Of a stretch of 55,163 bases of DNA, positions 1-8,360 are shown piece after piece. A model generated the notes under the pieces. It was not told the origin of the DNA. It did no database searches and saw nothing but the letters and a program-made list of their open reading frames with translations. Location: positions 1 to 55,163 of the forward strand of contig JASMDM010000054.1 in assembly GCA_030752795.1 (NCBI GenBank). The letters run 5' to 3'. Origin of the DNA: SAR202 cluster bacterium. GTDB lineage: Bacteria; Chloroflexota; Dehalococcoidia; Lucifugimonadales; UBA1123. Positions within the stretch are counted from its first letter, which is position 1. Each line of letters begins with the position of its first letter. Both the position numbers and the translations under genes were made by a program.

Positions 1-1238
1 AGGGCGCGATGGTCGAACGTGACGCTGGCGTGCATCATCGATCGGATCGCGATCTCGTCGTCGTGCACCGCGGCCTTCTTCGTCACGCGGCCCAACCCGA
101 GTATCGCAACCTGGGGCGGGTCGATGATCGGTGTGAAGGCATCGATGTCGTATGACGACAGCGACGTGATCGTGAATCCGGCGCCGCTCATGTCGTCGAT
201 CGTGATCGTATTCTTGCGCATGCGGTCAGCCAAGTCGCGCATCCCTCTGGCCGCGTCGAGGAGGCTGAGCGAAGCCGCGTCCTTGAGCACCGGCACCATC
301 AGGCCGTCCGGCGCCGCCATCGCAAGCCCGAGATTTACGTCTTTGAGCAAATGCACGTTTTCGCCGACCAGGTGGGCGTTGAGTCGCGGGTGCTTCTGCA
401 GCGCGTCGGCGACAGCGACGATCACAATGTCCAGGTCCAGCGGCCGAAGTCGATGCGCTCTCCACTCCGACAGCAGCGAGTCTCGCAACGCGACGAGTTC
501 GGTGACGTCGATCTCGGTGGTGAGCGTCACCTGCGCCATCGTGTGGACGCTCATCGCCATCCGTTCGGAGATCGTCTTCCTGAGTCCGGTCAGCGGAACC
601 GTTTCGGCCACGAGATCCATATTGATGGCGGCTGCAGGGCTGTCGGCGAGCTCGCGTTCGACGTCCTCGACGAGGATGCGACCGCCCGGTCCCGTGCCTT
701 CTATGTCATCGATGTCGATGTTGTTCTGTCGAGCCAACAGCCGCGCCGCGGGCACGACCTGGACCCGGCCAGCGGGTTTGTCGCGTTGAGCGATCGCCGC
801 GCGGATGTCGTCCTCGGTGACACGGCCGTTGGGACCGGTTCCGGAGATGTCGTCGAGCGGCAGGTCGTTCTGTTGTGCAAGACGCCGCGCAACCGGGGTC
901 ACCTGCCTTCGGGCGCCCGCGGCGGCGGGAGCGCTGGATCGCGGTCGGGGAGTGCGGGCTCGTCGTCGTGAGACGACTTCGGGTCGAGGCGGGTTCTCGC
1001 CTGGCGCGCCGATGACGACGACAACCGTGCCGACCTTCACCGTCGAGCCTTCGGTCTCCATGATGTGCGCGATGACGCCGGAGGTCGGCGACTCGAGTTC
1101 CGAGTTGATCTTGGAAGTCTCGACCTCGACGAGCGGTTGCCCTTTGCCGATCTCGTCGCCTTCCGCGACGAGCCACTTGACGAGGGTCCCTTCTTCCATG
1201 TTCATGCCCCACTGCGGGAGCATCACGTTGTCGGCCAT
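1..1238 (-). CDS. Dihydrolipoamide acyltransferase (E2) of a 2-oxo acid dehydrogenase complex, 3' end off window
   Basis: E2 core enzyme: its lipoyl arm carries the acyl group from E1 to CoA. 412 codons are visible. The start ATG is at 1238-1236. An N-terminal lipoyl domain (about residues 3-78) has the lipoylation site ETSKINSE with Lys43. A charged, Pro/Ala/Arg-rich linker follows (about 80-110). Two consecutive peripheral-subunit-binding domains come next (about 112-149 and 160-197), each ending in GTGPxGR followed by a (V/I)xxxD helix. The acyltransferase domain begins near residue 210. The window cuts the gene just inside the active-site motif: FDHRA is visible, with catalytic His410 of the expected HRxxDG. 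It lies 39 bp after the E1beta gene, in the order E1alpha-E1beta-E2. The substrate (pyruvate, acetoin or branched-chain 2-oxo acid) cannot be settled from sequence. Two binding domains behind a single lipoyl domain is unusual. Confidence 0.9.
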   Translation of the reverse strand, partial: MADNVMLPQWGMNMEEGTLVKWLVAEGDEIGKGQPLVEVETSKINSELESPTSGVIAHIMETEGSTVKVGTVVVVIGAPGENPPRPEVVSRRRARTPRPRSSAPAAAGARRQVTPVARRLAQQNDLPLDDISGTGPNGRVTEDDIRAAIAQRDKPAGRVQVVPAARLLARQNNIDIDDIEGTGPGGRILVEDVERELADSPAAAINMDLVAETVPLTGLRKTISERMAMSVHTMAQVTLTTEIDVTELVALRDSLLSEWRAHRLRPLDLDIVIVAVADALQKHPRLNAHLVGENVHLLKDVNLGLAMAAPDGLMVPVLKDAASLSLLDAARGMRDLADRMRKNTITIDDMSGAGFTITSLSSYDIDAFTPIIDPPQVAILGLGRVTKKAAVHDDEIAIRSMMHASVTFDHRA

Positions 1239-1277
1239 TGGTCCATCCTCGGCTGAACGGGTATCAGGATAGGGGCG

Positions 1278-2240
1278 TTACTTCATCGTCGCGTGGACGG
1301 CCTCGATGATCTTGTCTTCGTTCGGGAACACCAGCGGCTCGAGGGCAGGGCTGAACGGGAAATGGCAGTCCAGGCTGGTCACTCGCTCAATCGGCGCCTG
1401 GAGGGACCAGAAGCCCTCCTGCGAAACCATCGCAGAGATCTCCGATGCGACGCTGCAGCTCTTGTGAGCCGGATCGACGACGACCAGCCTCCCGGTCTTT
1501 TCGACCGATTTGAGGATCGTCTCGTGGTCCAGCGGTACGATCGTGCGAGGATCGATAACTTCCGCGGATATGCCGTCTTCATCGAGGGTCTCGGCGGCTT
1601 CAAGCGCCCGGCGGAGCATTCCCGCGATGGCGACGATCGTGACATCGCTGCCTTCGCGTTTCACGTCGGCGACGCCGAATGGAATCGCCACGTCGTCGTC
1701 GGGAACCTCGCCGCGCCATCCGGAGAGGTTGTTGTCCTCGAAAAACATCACCGGGTTGTTGTCGCGAATAGCCGTCTTGAGCAGACCCTTTGCGTCAGCC
1801 GGCGTGGTCGGGATGACGATCTTCAGGCCTGGCACGTTAACGAACATCGGGTAGGGCCGGTCCGCGTGGTGAGCGGCAGGGTTGTTGCCGTATATCATGC
1901 CGCATCGGTAGACGATTGGCAGATCGACCTGTCCCCCGAACATGAAGCGCATCTTCGCGGCCTGGCTGATGAGCTGGTCCATGGCGACGTACAGGAAGCT
2001 CGCCAGCGATTGAACGATAGGCCGCATGCCGACCGCCGCCGCGCCGACCGCCGCGCCCATGAACCCGAGCTCGGACAACGGCGTGTCGACGACGCGATCT
2101 CCGAACTCCTGCGATAAACCGCCCGTGACGCCGTAAATGCCGCCTCGGATGCTCTCACCCATGAGGAAGACGCTTTCGTCGGCGCGCATCTCTTCTTTCA
2201 ATGCCTGGTTCAATGCATCCGCGTATGTGATTTCAGCCAT
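1278..2240 (-). CDS. 2-oxo acid dehydrogenase E1 component, beta subunit (pyruvate/acetoin type)
   Basis: Beta half of the thiamine-diphosphate E1 enzyme, pairing with the alpha subunit encoded just upstream. 320 aa, the usual length. The N-terminal pyrimidine-binding domain shows MGESI, the conserved Glu-containing DTPLSELGF segment and PYPMFVNVPGLKIV. The C-terminal transketolase-like domain shows VIDPRTIVPLD and ends SPALEPLVFPNEDKI, typical of PdhB/AcoB proteins. A longer reading frame begins 33 bp upstream, but AGGAG lies 8 bases before the ATG at 2240 and the family begins at MAEITYADA, so this start was chosen. The gene is 71 bp downstream of E1alpha and 39 bp upstream of E2, consistent with one operon. 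No missing motifs. Confidence 0.93.
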   Translation of the reverse strand: MAEITYADALNQALKEEMRADESVFLMGESIRGGIYGVTGGLSQEFGDRVVDTPLSELGFMGAAVGAAAVGMRPIVQSLASFLYVAMDQLISQAAKMRFMFGGQVDLPIVYRCGMIYGNNPAAHHADRPYPMFVNVPGLKIVIPTTPADAKGLLKTAIRDNNPVMFFEDNNLSGWRGEVPDDDVAIPFGVADVKREGSDVTIVAIAGMLRRALEAAETLDEDGISAEVIDPRTIVPLDHETILKSVEKTGRLVVVDPAHKSCSVASEISAMVSQEGFWSLQAPIERVTSLDCHFPFSPALEPLVFPNEDKIIEAVHATMK

Positions 2241-2311
2241 TGTGTTGGTCTCCTGGAGCGCCCTCGAGCGCAACCATTGTTCTCAATCCGATGGGGTTGT
2301 CGACTGCCGAG

Positions 2312-3298
2312 CTACGTGGTGACGGGATCGGCAAATAGGTCGGTGAGTAGATCCTCCGGCTCCGGATACGGGCTCTGGCGCGCGAACTCGAGCGCGTCCT
2401 CGATGGCGGCGGTAACCTCTGCTTGCACGGCATCGACCTCCGCCTGCGACGCCACGCCTTGCTCGACGAGCCACGAAGAGTGGATCTTGATCGGGTCGCG
2501 CTGACGCCATCGCTCGACCTCAGCCTCGTCGCGATACGACTCTCGAAGAATCCGAACCAGACCCTCGGAGTGGTCCTGGTATCGGTACGTGCGGGCTTCC
2601 AGCAGCGTCGGGCCTTGTCCGGACCTGGCGCGCTGAACGGCCTGCGCCGCCGCCTCGTACACCGCCAAAACGTCCTGTCCATCCACAAGCACGCCGGGCA
2701 TGTTGTAAGCGACCGCGCGGTCGGAGATGTTCTCGACGGCAACGGTATCGTGGAAATGCGTCGTCACCGCGTACTGGTTGTTCTCGCACAAAAAGATGAT
2801 CGGGAGTTTCCAGATCGAGGCCATGTTCATCGCTTCGTGACAAGCCCCCTGGTTGCTTGCGCCGTCGCCGAAGAAGGAGACCACGACGCGGTCGTTGCCC
2901 TGCATCTTGCTGGCCATCGCCGCGCCCACGCCGACCGGCAGTCCCGACGCCAGGATGCCCGACTCACCGAGGATGCCGATGCTGAAGTCGGCCAGGTGCA
3001 TCGAGCCGCCCTTGCCCTTGCAGTATCCGGTTGCCTTGCCGAGGATCTCAGCCATCGCCTTCCGGACATCGCCGCCCTTGGCGATTGGATGCCCGTGGGA
3101 GCGGTGGTTGCCGGTGATGTAGTCGTCGTCTCGCAACGCGGCGCATGCTCCGACGGCCACGGCCTCCTCGCCGATGTACGCGTGCGCCATGCCGACGAGT
3201 TCAGCCGCCTGCACGAGGTCGACGACCGTCTCATCGAACCGGCGGATCAACATCATCCGCCGCAGCATCCGCATATACTTCTTTCGATCGTCGTTCAT
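2312..3298 (-). CDS. 2-oxo acid dehydrogenase E1 component, alpha subunit (pyruvate/acetoin type)
   Basis: Alpha half of the E1 heterotetramer, binding thiamine diphosphate and Mg2+ and decarboxylating the 2-oxo acid. 328 aa, the short AcoA/PdhA form. The cofactor motif is complete: GDGASNQGACHEAMN, ending at ENNQYAV (the GDG-x(about 25)-NN pattern), about residues 158-190. Upstream are GNHRSHGHPIAKG with the active-site His pair and GKGGSMH. The phosphorylation-loop region reads YRYQDHSEG. The start at 3298 follows GGAGG by 6 bases; a longer in-frame ATG at 3328 lacks a ribosome site. First gene of the E1alpha-E1beta-E2 run. A candidate -10 element lies about 90 bp upstream. Confidence 0.93.
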   Translation of the reverse strand: MNDDRKKYMRMLRRMMLIRRFDETVVDLVQAAELVGMAHAYIGEEAVAVGACAALRDDDYITGNHRSHGHPIAKGGDVRKAMAEILGKATGYCKGKGGSMHLADFSIGILGESGILASGLPVGVGAAMASKMQGNDRVVVSFFGDGASNQGACHEAMNMASIWKLPIIFLCENNQYAVTTHFHDTVAVENISDRAVAYNMPGVLVDGQDVLAVYEAAAQAVQRARSGQGPTLLEARTYRYQDHSEGLVRILRESYRDEAEVERWRQRDPIKIHSSWLVEQGVASQAEVDAVQAEVTAAIEDALEFARQSPYPEPEDLLTDLFADPVTT

Positions 3299-3387
3299 CT
3301 CGGCCTCCACACGCTGGTATGCGATCAAATCGCGCCCGCCGCCTCGATCCGCGACGAATAATCGGGCAAGGTCAGCAGGCGAGGGCT

Positions 3388-3393
3388 ATTATA
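3388..3393 (-). promoter_or_regulatory. Candidate -10 element for the E1alpha-E1beta-E2 operon
   Basis: On the minus strand the bases read TATAAT, about 90 bp upstream of the E1alpha start. No convincing -35 hexamer is seen at 16-18 bp spacing, so this is a weak call based on the -10 match and position alone. Confidence 0.3.
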
Positions 3394-3582
3394 TAGCATC
3401 GGACGCTGGCTTTGGGCGGGGGGAGCGTTTGCAGTGAACCTGGCAAAACACAGGGCGGACTGAGACGCAGCGTTCTGGGCGACGTCAGCGTTTTCACCGA
3501 ACTAGGAACCCGAGCGAACAGCGAGACACGCCCGTCGCGATCAGAAACCTGCTCGGCATCGCGTGGGGCGAGCGAGCCTTCG

Positions 3583-4064
3583 TCAAAAATCACGCGATCC
3601 CGGCGGGCAGCGACCCTGATCGGTTCGCTTGCCGACGATGCGCGCCATCAGGGCATCGTCCGCCAGCACCGCCTCCAGCCGTTTGCGACCGGCGTCAGAT
3701 TCGTACCGAGGCCCAGGCGACGTCTTGGGTGTGCCATCGTTGTTCAAGTGCACCGATGAGTTCGACGATATGTGGAACAAGATCATCGGCGCAACCCATG
3801 AAGCGGGCGATGGTTCGCACGGAATGTACCAGACCACAAGTCCTCATCGACGACCAGCTTATTGTGTTCTTTGACCTTCTCCATCCTCGCGCGTAGACCT
3901 TCAGCCGTGTTCACAGCCGTGGGCGGCGGCAATGGGACGGAGGTCGAGGCCAAAGCTCGGAACGGTTTATCGGAGGCACAACCAACTAGCAGACTCGCGG
4001 CCGCTTGGATTGCCAGCAAAGCGACGATGGCGATATGAAACTTGTTTCGATGAGAGTTCCGCAA
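3583..4064 (-). pseudogene. Small lipoprotein, probably frameshifted
   Basis: A TTG start at 4064 follows AAGGGGG by about 10 bases. It opens a peptide with a basic N-terminus, a hydrophobic stretch and a lipobox LLVGC (Cys at about residue 29), so a lipoprotein signal peptide is clear. After a Pro-rich linker and a charged helix (EGLRARMEKVKEHNKL) the frame ends near 3783. An overlapping frame then continues to 3583 with RKRLEAVLADDALMARI, which reads like real protein. The third frame also has a plausible helical stretch around 3700-3780, so more than one indel is possible. No family was recognised. This may be a short intact lipoprotein (3783-4064) or a decayed longer one. It is alone in the 958 bp gap between the E1 and rnhB genes; the rest of that gap shows nothing else recognisable. 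Confidence 0.35.
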
Positions 4065-4256
4065 ATTGAACGAGCCCCCTTGATATCCGTCGCCACCAGC
4101 GCTGACGACTCAAGGATGAGCATTCTGCAGCGCGGCTTGCGGGAATCACTGCGTTTACCAAGTCCACGCGAGCGTACGTGACTCGAAGGCGATGTGCAAC
4201 GCATTTCTGCCGAAGTTTCACGCAATCCGACAACAATCGCGTCCATCCGCCCGCCG

Positions 4257-5252
4257 CTACCCCTCGTTCGCGTTCTCGAGGATGCGGATGCGGCGGACGT
4301 TGCCGGCGCGGTCGAGCTCCATGGCGATGAAGTCCATGCGCCAGTCGGCCCAGCGGCGATCGGAGGTTTGGAGGTACTCCTCAGCGGCGGCGATGAGCTT
4401 GCGGCTTTTGGCGGGGGTGATCGATTCTTCACGGGAGACGTTAGCGGCGCGGCGTCGGGCGCGGACCTCGTAAAACACGAGCGTGCCGTCCTGCTCGGCG
4501 ATGATGTCGATCTCGCCTCGGCGGGTGCGGTAGTTGGTGTCGAGCACCGTGTAGCCGAGGGTTCGCAGGTGTCCCGCGGCGACGGCTTCGGCGTGACTGC
4601 CGATGGTCGGAGAGCGCTGCGGGGTGGGGGCGAGCGAGTCGCGGACTCGGCCGAACGTCATGCGGTGGATGGGACAGGGTCCGTGATCGGCGAGCGCCTT
4701 CAGGTGGGCCGCCGTGCCGTAGCCTTTGTTGCTGGCGAAGCTGTATCGGGGGTATTGCGCGTCGAGCTCGATCATCAGGCGGTCGCGTTCGACTTTTGCG
4801 GCGATCGAGGCGGCGGCAATGGTGAGACATTTGGCGTCGCCCTTCGTGATCGCTTGTTGCGGGAGGTTGACGCCCGGCAGCGGGAACGCGTCGAGCAGCA
4901 GGTAGTCGGGAGCGACGCTTATCGACTCGAGTGCGCGTTTGATCGCGAGCCGAGTCGCGGGTGCGATGCCTATCGAGTCGATTTCCTGCGACGTGCTATA
5001 GCCGACGGATACGGCCACGGCCTCGCGCTTGATCGCTTCGTAGGCAGTCTCGCGTTGCCTGGGGGACAGCTTTTTGCTGTCGTTGACCAGCGCGACCCAA
5101 TCGCCCTCGGGTTCACGGGGCAGCACCGCGACACCCGCGCTGACGGGACCGGCGAGGGAGCCTCGACCCGCTTCATCCACGCCCGCGGCCGCCGAGTATC
5201 CCTGCGAGTACAGGCTCGACTCGATGTCGTAAGTGGGACGGGATGGGGTCAT
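4257..5252 (-). CDS. rnhB: Ribonuclease HII fused to a YraN (UPF0102) nuclease-like domain
   Basis: 331 aa against about 200 for RNase HII alone. Residues about 20-210 are RNase HII, which cuts the RNA strand of RNA-DNA hybrids and starts ribonucleotide excision. Motifs seen are VDEAGRGSLAGPV, NDSKKLSPRQRE, LLLDAFPLPG and SIAAKVERDR, ending near GPCPIHRMTF. From about residue 218 a YraN domain begins: GSHAEAVAAGHLRTLGY, TRRGEIDIIAEQDG and FYEVRARRR. This is the restriction-endonuclease-like E-x-D...ExK pattern with Arg in place of Lys. Separate rnhB and yraN genes are commonly neighbours; here they form one frame with no stop or frameshift. The ATG overlaps the TGA of the upstream dinB copy (ATGA), suggesting translational coupling. 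The function of the YraN part is not established. Confidence 0.93.
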   Translation of the reverse strand: MTPSRPTYDIESSLYSQGYSAAAGVDEAGRGSLAGPVSAGVAVLPREPEGDWVALVNDSKKLSPRQRETAYEAIKREAVAVSVGYSTSQEIDSIGIAPATRLAIKRALESISVAPDYLLLDAFPLPGVNLPQQAITKGDAKCLTIAAASIAAKVERDRLMIELDAQYPRYSFASNKGYGTAAHLKALADHGPCPIHRMTFGRVRDSLAPTPQRSPTIGSHAEAVAAGHLRTLGYTVLDTNYRTRRGEIDIIAEQDGTLVFYEVRARRRAANVSREESITPAKSRKLIAAAEEYLQTSDRRWADWRMDFIAMELDRAGNVRRIRILENANEG

Positions 5253-5788
5253 TTGCCCAGGCCGCGCTGAATGCCTCGGAGGTAGGCCACCTGGCCGACA
5301 TGCTGGGCTTCCTCGACAATCAGATGGCTGAACATGTTGGCGATTGTGTAGTCGTGTCTTGGTCCCGGTTGGAGAGCTTCGGCCAGCGTGGCTTCCGTCA
5401 TGCGATCCAGGTAGCCGTGGGTTTCCACGCGGACGGCGTCAAAGTTCGCCATCATCGGGTCCATATCGAAAGACGGAAGATCGCGGACTTGCTCGGCGGT
5501 GTAACCGGCGCCGTGGTCCGGTTCCGGGATGCCGAACCGATCGCTCCAACCTTCGCACTGCCACACCGAACCGGCATGCTATGCGAAAACCTGGATCCAA
5601 TGGTCTTCGACTCGGGCCATGTGCCAGACGGCGAAATCGATGTGGTGGGACTCGGAGGCGGGTTGGAAGCGTCGCTCATCTGGGGTGAGTCCTTCCAACG
5701 CCTCCTTGAGGTCGCTCAGGTATTCGTCGAGTCCGAGGCGGAGGATGTCTCTGAAGTCCAATCCGTTCCTGCCCTTCGCACGATGCAT
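5249..5788 (-). pseudogene. DinB-like protein, second tandem copy, interrupted by an in-frame TAG
   Basis: Paralogue of the gene at 5880-6392, in the same order and nearly the same length. The reading frame is continuous except for TAG at 5581-5579. There the intact copy has Gln: FAQHGETVW against FA*HAGSVW, so a single CAG-to-TAG change explains it. Before the stop are LDFRDILRLGLDEYL and SHHIDFAVWHMARVEDHW; after it are YTIANMFSHLIVEEAQHVGQ and AYLRGIQRGLGK. The helical-bundle His residues of DinB-like proteins are kept. The in-frame sequence upstream (about 5790-5872) resembles the 3' end of mnmA, so the duplication included part of that gene. Its stop overlaps the rnhB start. Alternatives are a sequencing error, readthrough, or a recently dead copy. 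Confidence 0.8.
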
Positions 5789-5879
5789 CGTAGGGGGCGC
5801 TGTAGTCTCGAAGGTCGCACTGCCGGCGACCTCTTTACCATCGGCGAAGGCCGTGGATTCTCCCAAGGCCAAGGTCGGG

Positions 5880-6392
5880 TCACTTGCCGAGGCCGCGCTG
5901 CATCCCTCTCAGGTAGGCAACCTGGCCGGTGTGCTGGGCTTCCTCGACCATGACGTGGCTGAACATGTTCGCGATGGTGTAGCCTGGCCGGCGCTCGGCG
6001 TGCGGCGTCTCGGCCAATGTTTCTTCCGTGATCGAGTCCAGAAACCGGTTGGTCTCGACGCGCACCGCGTCGTAGTAGGCGAGCATGCGGTCCATGTCGA
6101 ACTCGGCCAGATCGTGGACCTGCTCGGCGCTGTATCCGAATCCGCTTTCGCGCTCGGGCATGTCGAACTGCTCGTGCCACTTGTCGCGCTGCCAGACGGT
6201 TTCCCCGTGCTGAGCGAAGCGCATGATCCAGTCGTCCTCGACTCGGGCCATGTGCCAGACGGCGAAATCGATGTGGTGCGAGCCTGGGTCCGGCTGGAAT
6301 CGTCGCTCTTCGGGCGTCAGTCCGTCGACCGCTTCCTTGAGTTCGGTGAGGAACTCGTCAAACCCGAGCCGTATGATGTCTTTGAAGTCCAT
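5880..6392 (-). CDS. DinB-like (DUF664-type) four-helix metal-binding protein
   Basis: 170 aa, typical for the DinB/YfiT-like superfamily of four-helix bundles binding a metal through three His. The candidate ligands are in SHHIDFAVWHMARVEDDW (near residue 40) and in MFSHVMVEEAQHTGQVAYL near the C-terminus. In some members this fold acts as a thiol-dependent transferase or bacillithiol S-transferase; the role here is unknown. The ATG at 6392 begins MDFKDIIRLGF, matching the paralogue. It sits inside the last 35 bases of mnmA, so the two genes overlap and are probably co-translated. A longer frame to 6452 exists but lies within mnmA. Confidence 0.85.
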   Translation of the reverse strand: MDFKDIIRLGFDEFLTELKEAVDGLTPEERRFQPDPGSHHIDFAVWHMARVEDDWIMRFAQHGETVWQRDKWHEQFDMPERESGFGYSAEQVHDLAEFDMDRMLAYYDAVRVETNRFLDSITEETLAETPHAERRPGYTIANMFSHVMVEEAQHTGQVAYLRGMQRGLGK

Positions 6393-7503
6393 CGTGCACC
6401 TGCCCTTCCTTCGGCGCCGCATCAGCGGGCGGCGTGGTCTCGATGATACCACCGCCGACGACCTCTTCGCCGTCGTAGAACGCCACGGCCTGTCCCGGGG
6501 TTACGGCTCGTTGCGGCGAATCGAACTTCAGCTCCGCCGCGCCGTCGCCCGGCGTCAGCGTGGCGGCAGCGTGCATCGACTTGTATCGGATCTTGGCCGT
6601 CACCTGCATCGGGCCAACCGGGGCAAACCCACTGACGTAGTTCACCCGCGACGCCCACAGGCGCAACTGATCGAGCTCGTGTCGTGGCCCCAACACGACC
6701 TGGTTGGCCTCGGCAACAATCCTGGTCACGTAAATCGGCTCACCGGTGTTTCCGGGCAAACCAAGGCCGCGCCGCTGACCGATGGTGAAGTGTTGGATGC
6801 CTTCGTGTTTGCCGATGACATTGCCGCTGGAGTCCACGAAATCGCCGGGCCGAGATCGAGTTCGGTCCGCGACGAATTCGCGGTAATCGTTGTTGGGGAT
6901 GAAACAGATCTCCTGGCTGTCCGGCTTGTCGGCCACGAGCAATCCGGCGTCGCTGGCGATGCTTCGAATCTCGGACTTCGGGTACTCGCCCACAGGCAGG
7001 AGCAAGCGGCTGAGTTCGCTTTGGCCGAGCATGAACAGCACGTACGACTGATCCTTGCTCCCGTCGATGCCCGTCAGCAGCCGGTATCGCTCACCGTCAT
7101 TGCGGACTCGAGCGTAGTGGCCCGTGGCGATGAAGTCGGCGTCGAGAAACATCGAGCGACGCAACAGGAAGTCGAACTTGATCTTGTCGTTGCACGCGAG
7201 GCACGGATGGGGAGTGCGCCCTCGGTCGTACTCGCGCACGAAATAATCGACGACGTGCTCTTGGAATTCGCGCTCGAAGTTCTGGAAGTAGTGCCGAACG
7301 CCGAGCATCTGGCACACCCGCCGTGCGTCGTCGACGTCCTCGATGCTGCAGCACGTTCGACCGACTCTGACATTGGGCCGTTCCAGCGTCCAAAGACGCA
7401 TCGTGACACCCACGACCTCGTACCCCTGCTGCTGGAGCAGCAAAGCCGCGACGGAGGAGTCGACCCCCCCGCTCATAGCCACGACGACCCGACCCTTACT
7501 CAT
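6358..7503 (-). CDS. mnmA: tRNA-specific 2-thiouridylase MnmA
   Basis: Adds sulfur at U34 of tRNA-Lys, -Glu and -Gln, using ATP and a relayed persulfide. 381 aa, the normal size. The PP-loop is VAMSGGVDSSVAALLL (about residues 7-22). The first catalytic Cys lies in TPHPCLACNDKIKF and the second in DSQEICFIPNNDY. Further matches are ATGHYARV, KDQSYVLFML and GQRRGLGLPG. The C-terminal beta barrel ends with PGQAVAFYDGEEVVGGG. The start at 7503 (MSKGRVVVAMSGG) was chosen over a frame extending to 7539 because the family begins directly before the PP-loop. The 3' end runs 35 bp into the DinB gene. The same C-terminal segment has been partly copied ahead of the second dinB copy. Confidence 0.96.
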   Translation of the reverse strand: MSKGRVVVAMSGGVDSSVAALLLQQQGYEVVGVTMRLWTLERPNVRVGRTCCSIEDVDDARRVCQMLGVRHYFQNFEREFQEHVVDYFVREYDRGRTPHPCLACNDKIKFDFLLRRSMFLDADFIATGHYARVRNDGERYRLLTGIDGSKDQSYVLFMLGQSELSRLLLPVGEYPKSEIRSIASDAGLLVADKPDSQEICFIPNNDYREFVADRTRSRPGDFVDSSGNVIGKHEGIQHFTIGQRRGLGLPGNTGEPIYVTRIVAEANQVVLGPRHELDQLRLWASRVNYVSGFAPVGPMQVTAKIRYKSMHAAATLTPGDGAAELKFDSPQRAVTPGQAVAFYDGEEVVGGGIIETTPPADAAPKEGQVHDGLQRHHTARV

Positions 7504-7575
7504 GACCGTCAGCGTAGCATAGCGATGTCTGGCCCTCAAGAAAACGTGCGGAGGAGGGCCGTGCAGGTGGTAACG

Positions 7576-7660
7576 GGCTGGGCCTGGAGACCCAGGCTAC
7601 CGCGCGCGACAACACCGGTGCTCTGGTCCTTCCGGTCGACGGAAGGACCAAGCCGGTCTC
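7576..7660 (+). repeat. Intergenic repeat family A, copy 1
   Basis: Reads GGCTGGGCCTGGAGACCCAG, then GCTACCGCGCGCGACAACAC, CGGTGCTCTGG and a small palindrome GGTCCTTCCGGTCGACGGAA. The copies at 8291 and 8611 share the order and most bases. No terminal repeats or coding capacity. Confidence 0.55.
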
Positions 7661-7774
7661 AAGGGCGGACCATGATGACCCAGGCTACCGTTGCGAGGTG
7701 GTGTCCAAGCCACGACTATTCGCAGGGGAGGGTAATATTGCGATATACAAGACAAGTAGCGCTGAACAACACGT

Positions 7775-7805
7775 GTCATTCTGAGGCCGCAGCTGAAGAA
7801 TCTAG
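7775..7805 (+). repeat. REP-like element (ATTCTGAGGCCGCAG ... GAAGAATCT), half unit
   Basis: GTCATTCTGAGGCCGCAGCT followed by GAAGAATCTAG. It is the reverse-complement form of the units at 8121 and 8450, and half of the larger palindromic units at 16721 and 18842. Confidence 0.55.
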
Positions 7806-8120
7806 TCGTTGAGCACACACTATTGCCCGCAGGAATCCAGAAGTTTCTCCTTCTGTAGAAGGCACAGCATAGCGAGAAACGTAGAACACAACTTACTTAG
7901 TTCACGACCATCAAACCCGCCCGATGACATCCCCTCACCGGTCAGATGGCGTCCGCAATCAGTCGTCGCGTCGCACGCTGTATGCCATCGTGTATCGGCG
8001 CAACCCTTCGGACAAGTTCGACGGTGGTCAACTCAATATGTTGTGCTCACCGGTCCTCGCATTGTCGGGCGGGCCGGAGAAAACGAGCGTTTCGGGGTTC
8101 TTAGGCGGCAAGGTGTGGTC

Positions 8121-8156
8121 CGCGACCAGATTCTTCACCTGCGGGTTCAGAATGAC
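8121..8156 (-). repeat. REP-like element, half unit
   Basis: CGCGACCAGATTCTTCACCT then GCGGGTTCAGAATGAC. Opposite orientation to the unit at 7775, same family. Confidence 0.55.
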
Positions 8157-8255
8157 AAAAACTGTCGGCGCCACCTAACTCGCCTATCACCATGACATCG
8201 ACCCACGCGGCGTGGTCGGAGGGAGAGAGAGTGATTCGGCCTGATGCCGGTCGAT

Positions 8256-8282
8256 GGTGCTCTGGCCGTTTACGGCCAAGCC
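8256..8282 (+). repeat. Short repeat with GGCCGTTTACGGCC palindrome
   Basis: GGTGCTCTGGCCGTTTACGG then CCAAGCC; recurs as GCTCTGGCCGTTCACGGCCA at 8665-8691. It forms the tail of family A. Confidence 0.45.
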
Positions 8283-8290
8283 AACTGCGA

Positions 8291-8360
8291 CCGGCGGGGC
8301 CTGAAGACCCAGGCCACCGCGCGCGACGACACCGGTGTTCTGGTCGTTATGGTCATCAAC
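8291..8360 (+). repeat. Intergenic repeat family A, copy 2
   Basis: GGGGCCTGAAGACCCAGGCC followed by ACCGCGCGCGACGACACCGG and TGTTCTGGTCG; close match to the copy at 7576. Confidence 0.55.

Noticed and set aside
706-1212. Minus-strand frame of 168 codons
   Set aside because: It is an out-of-frame shadow of the E2 gene, whose true frame starts at 1238 and runs off the window.
7809-8195. Open frame in the repeat-rich gap
   Set aside because: It runs through repeats in both orientations, has no ribosome site and no protein-like pattern.
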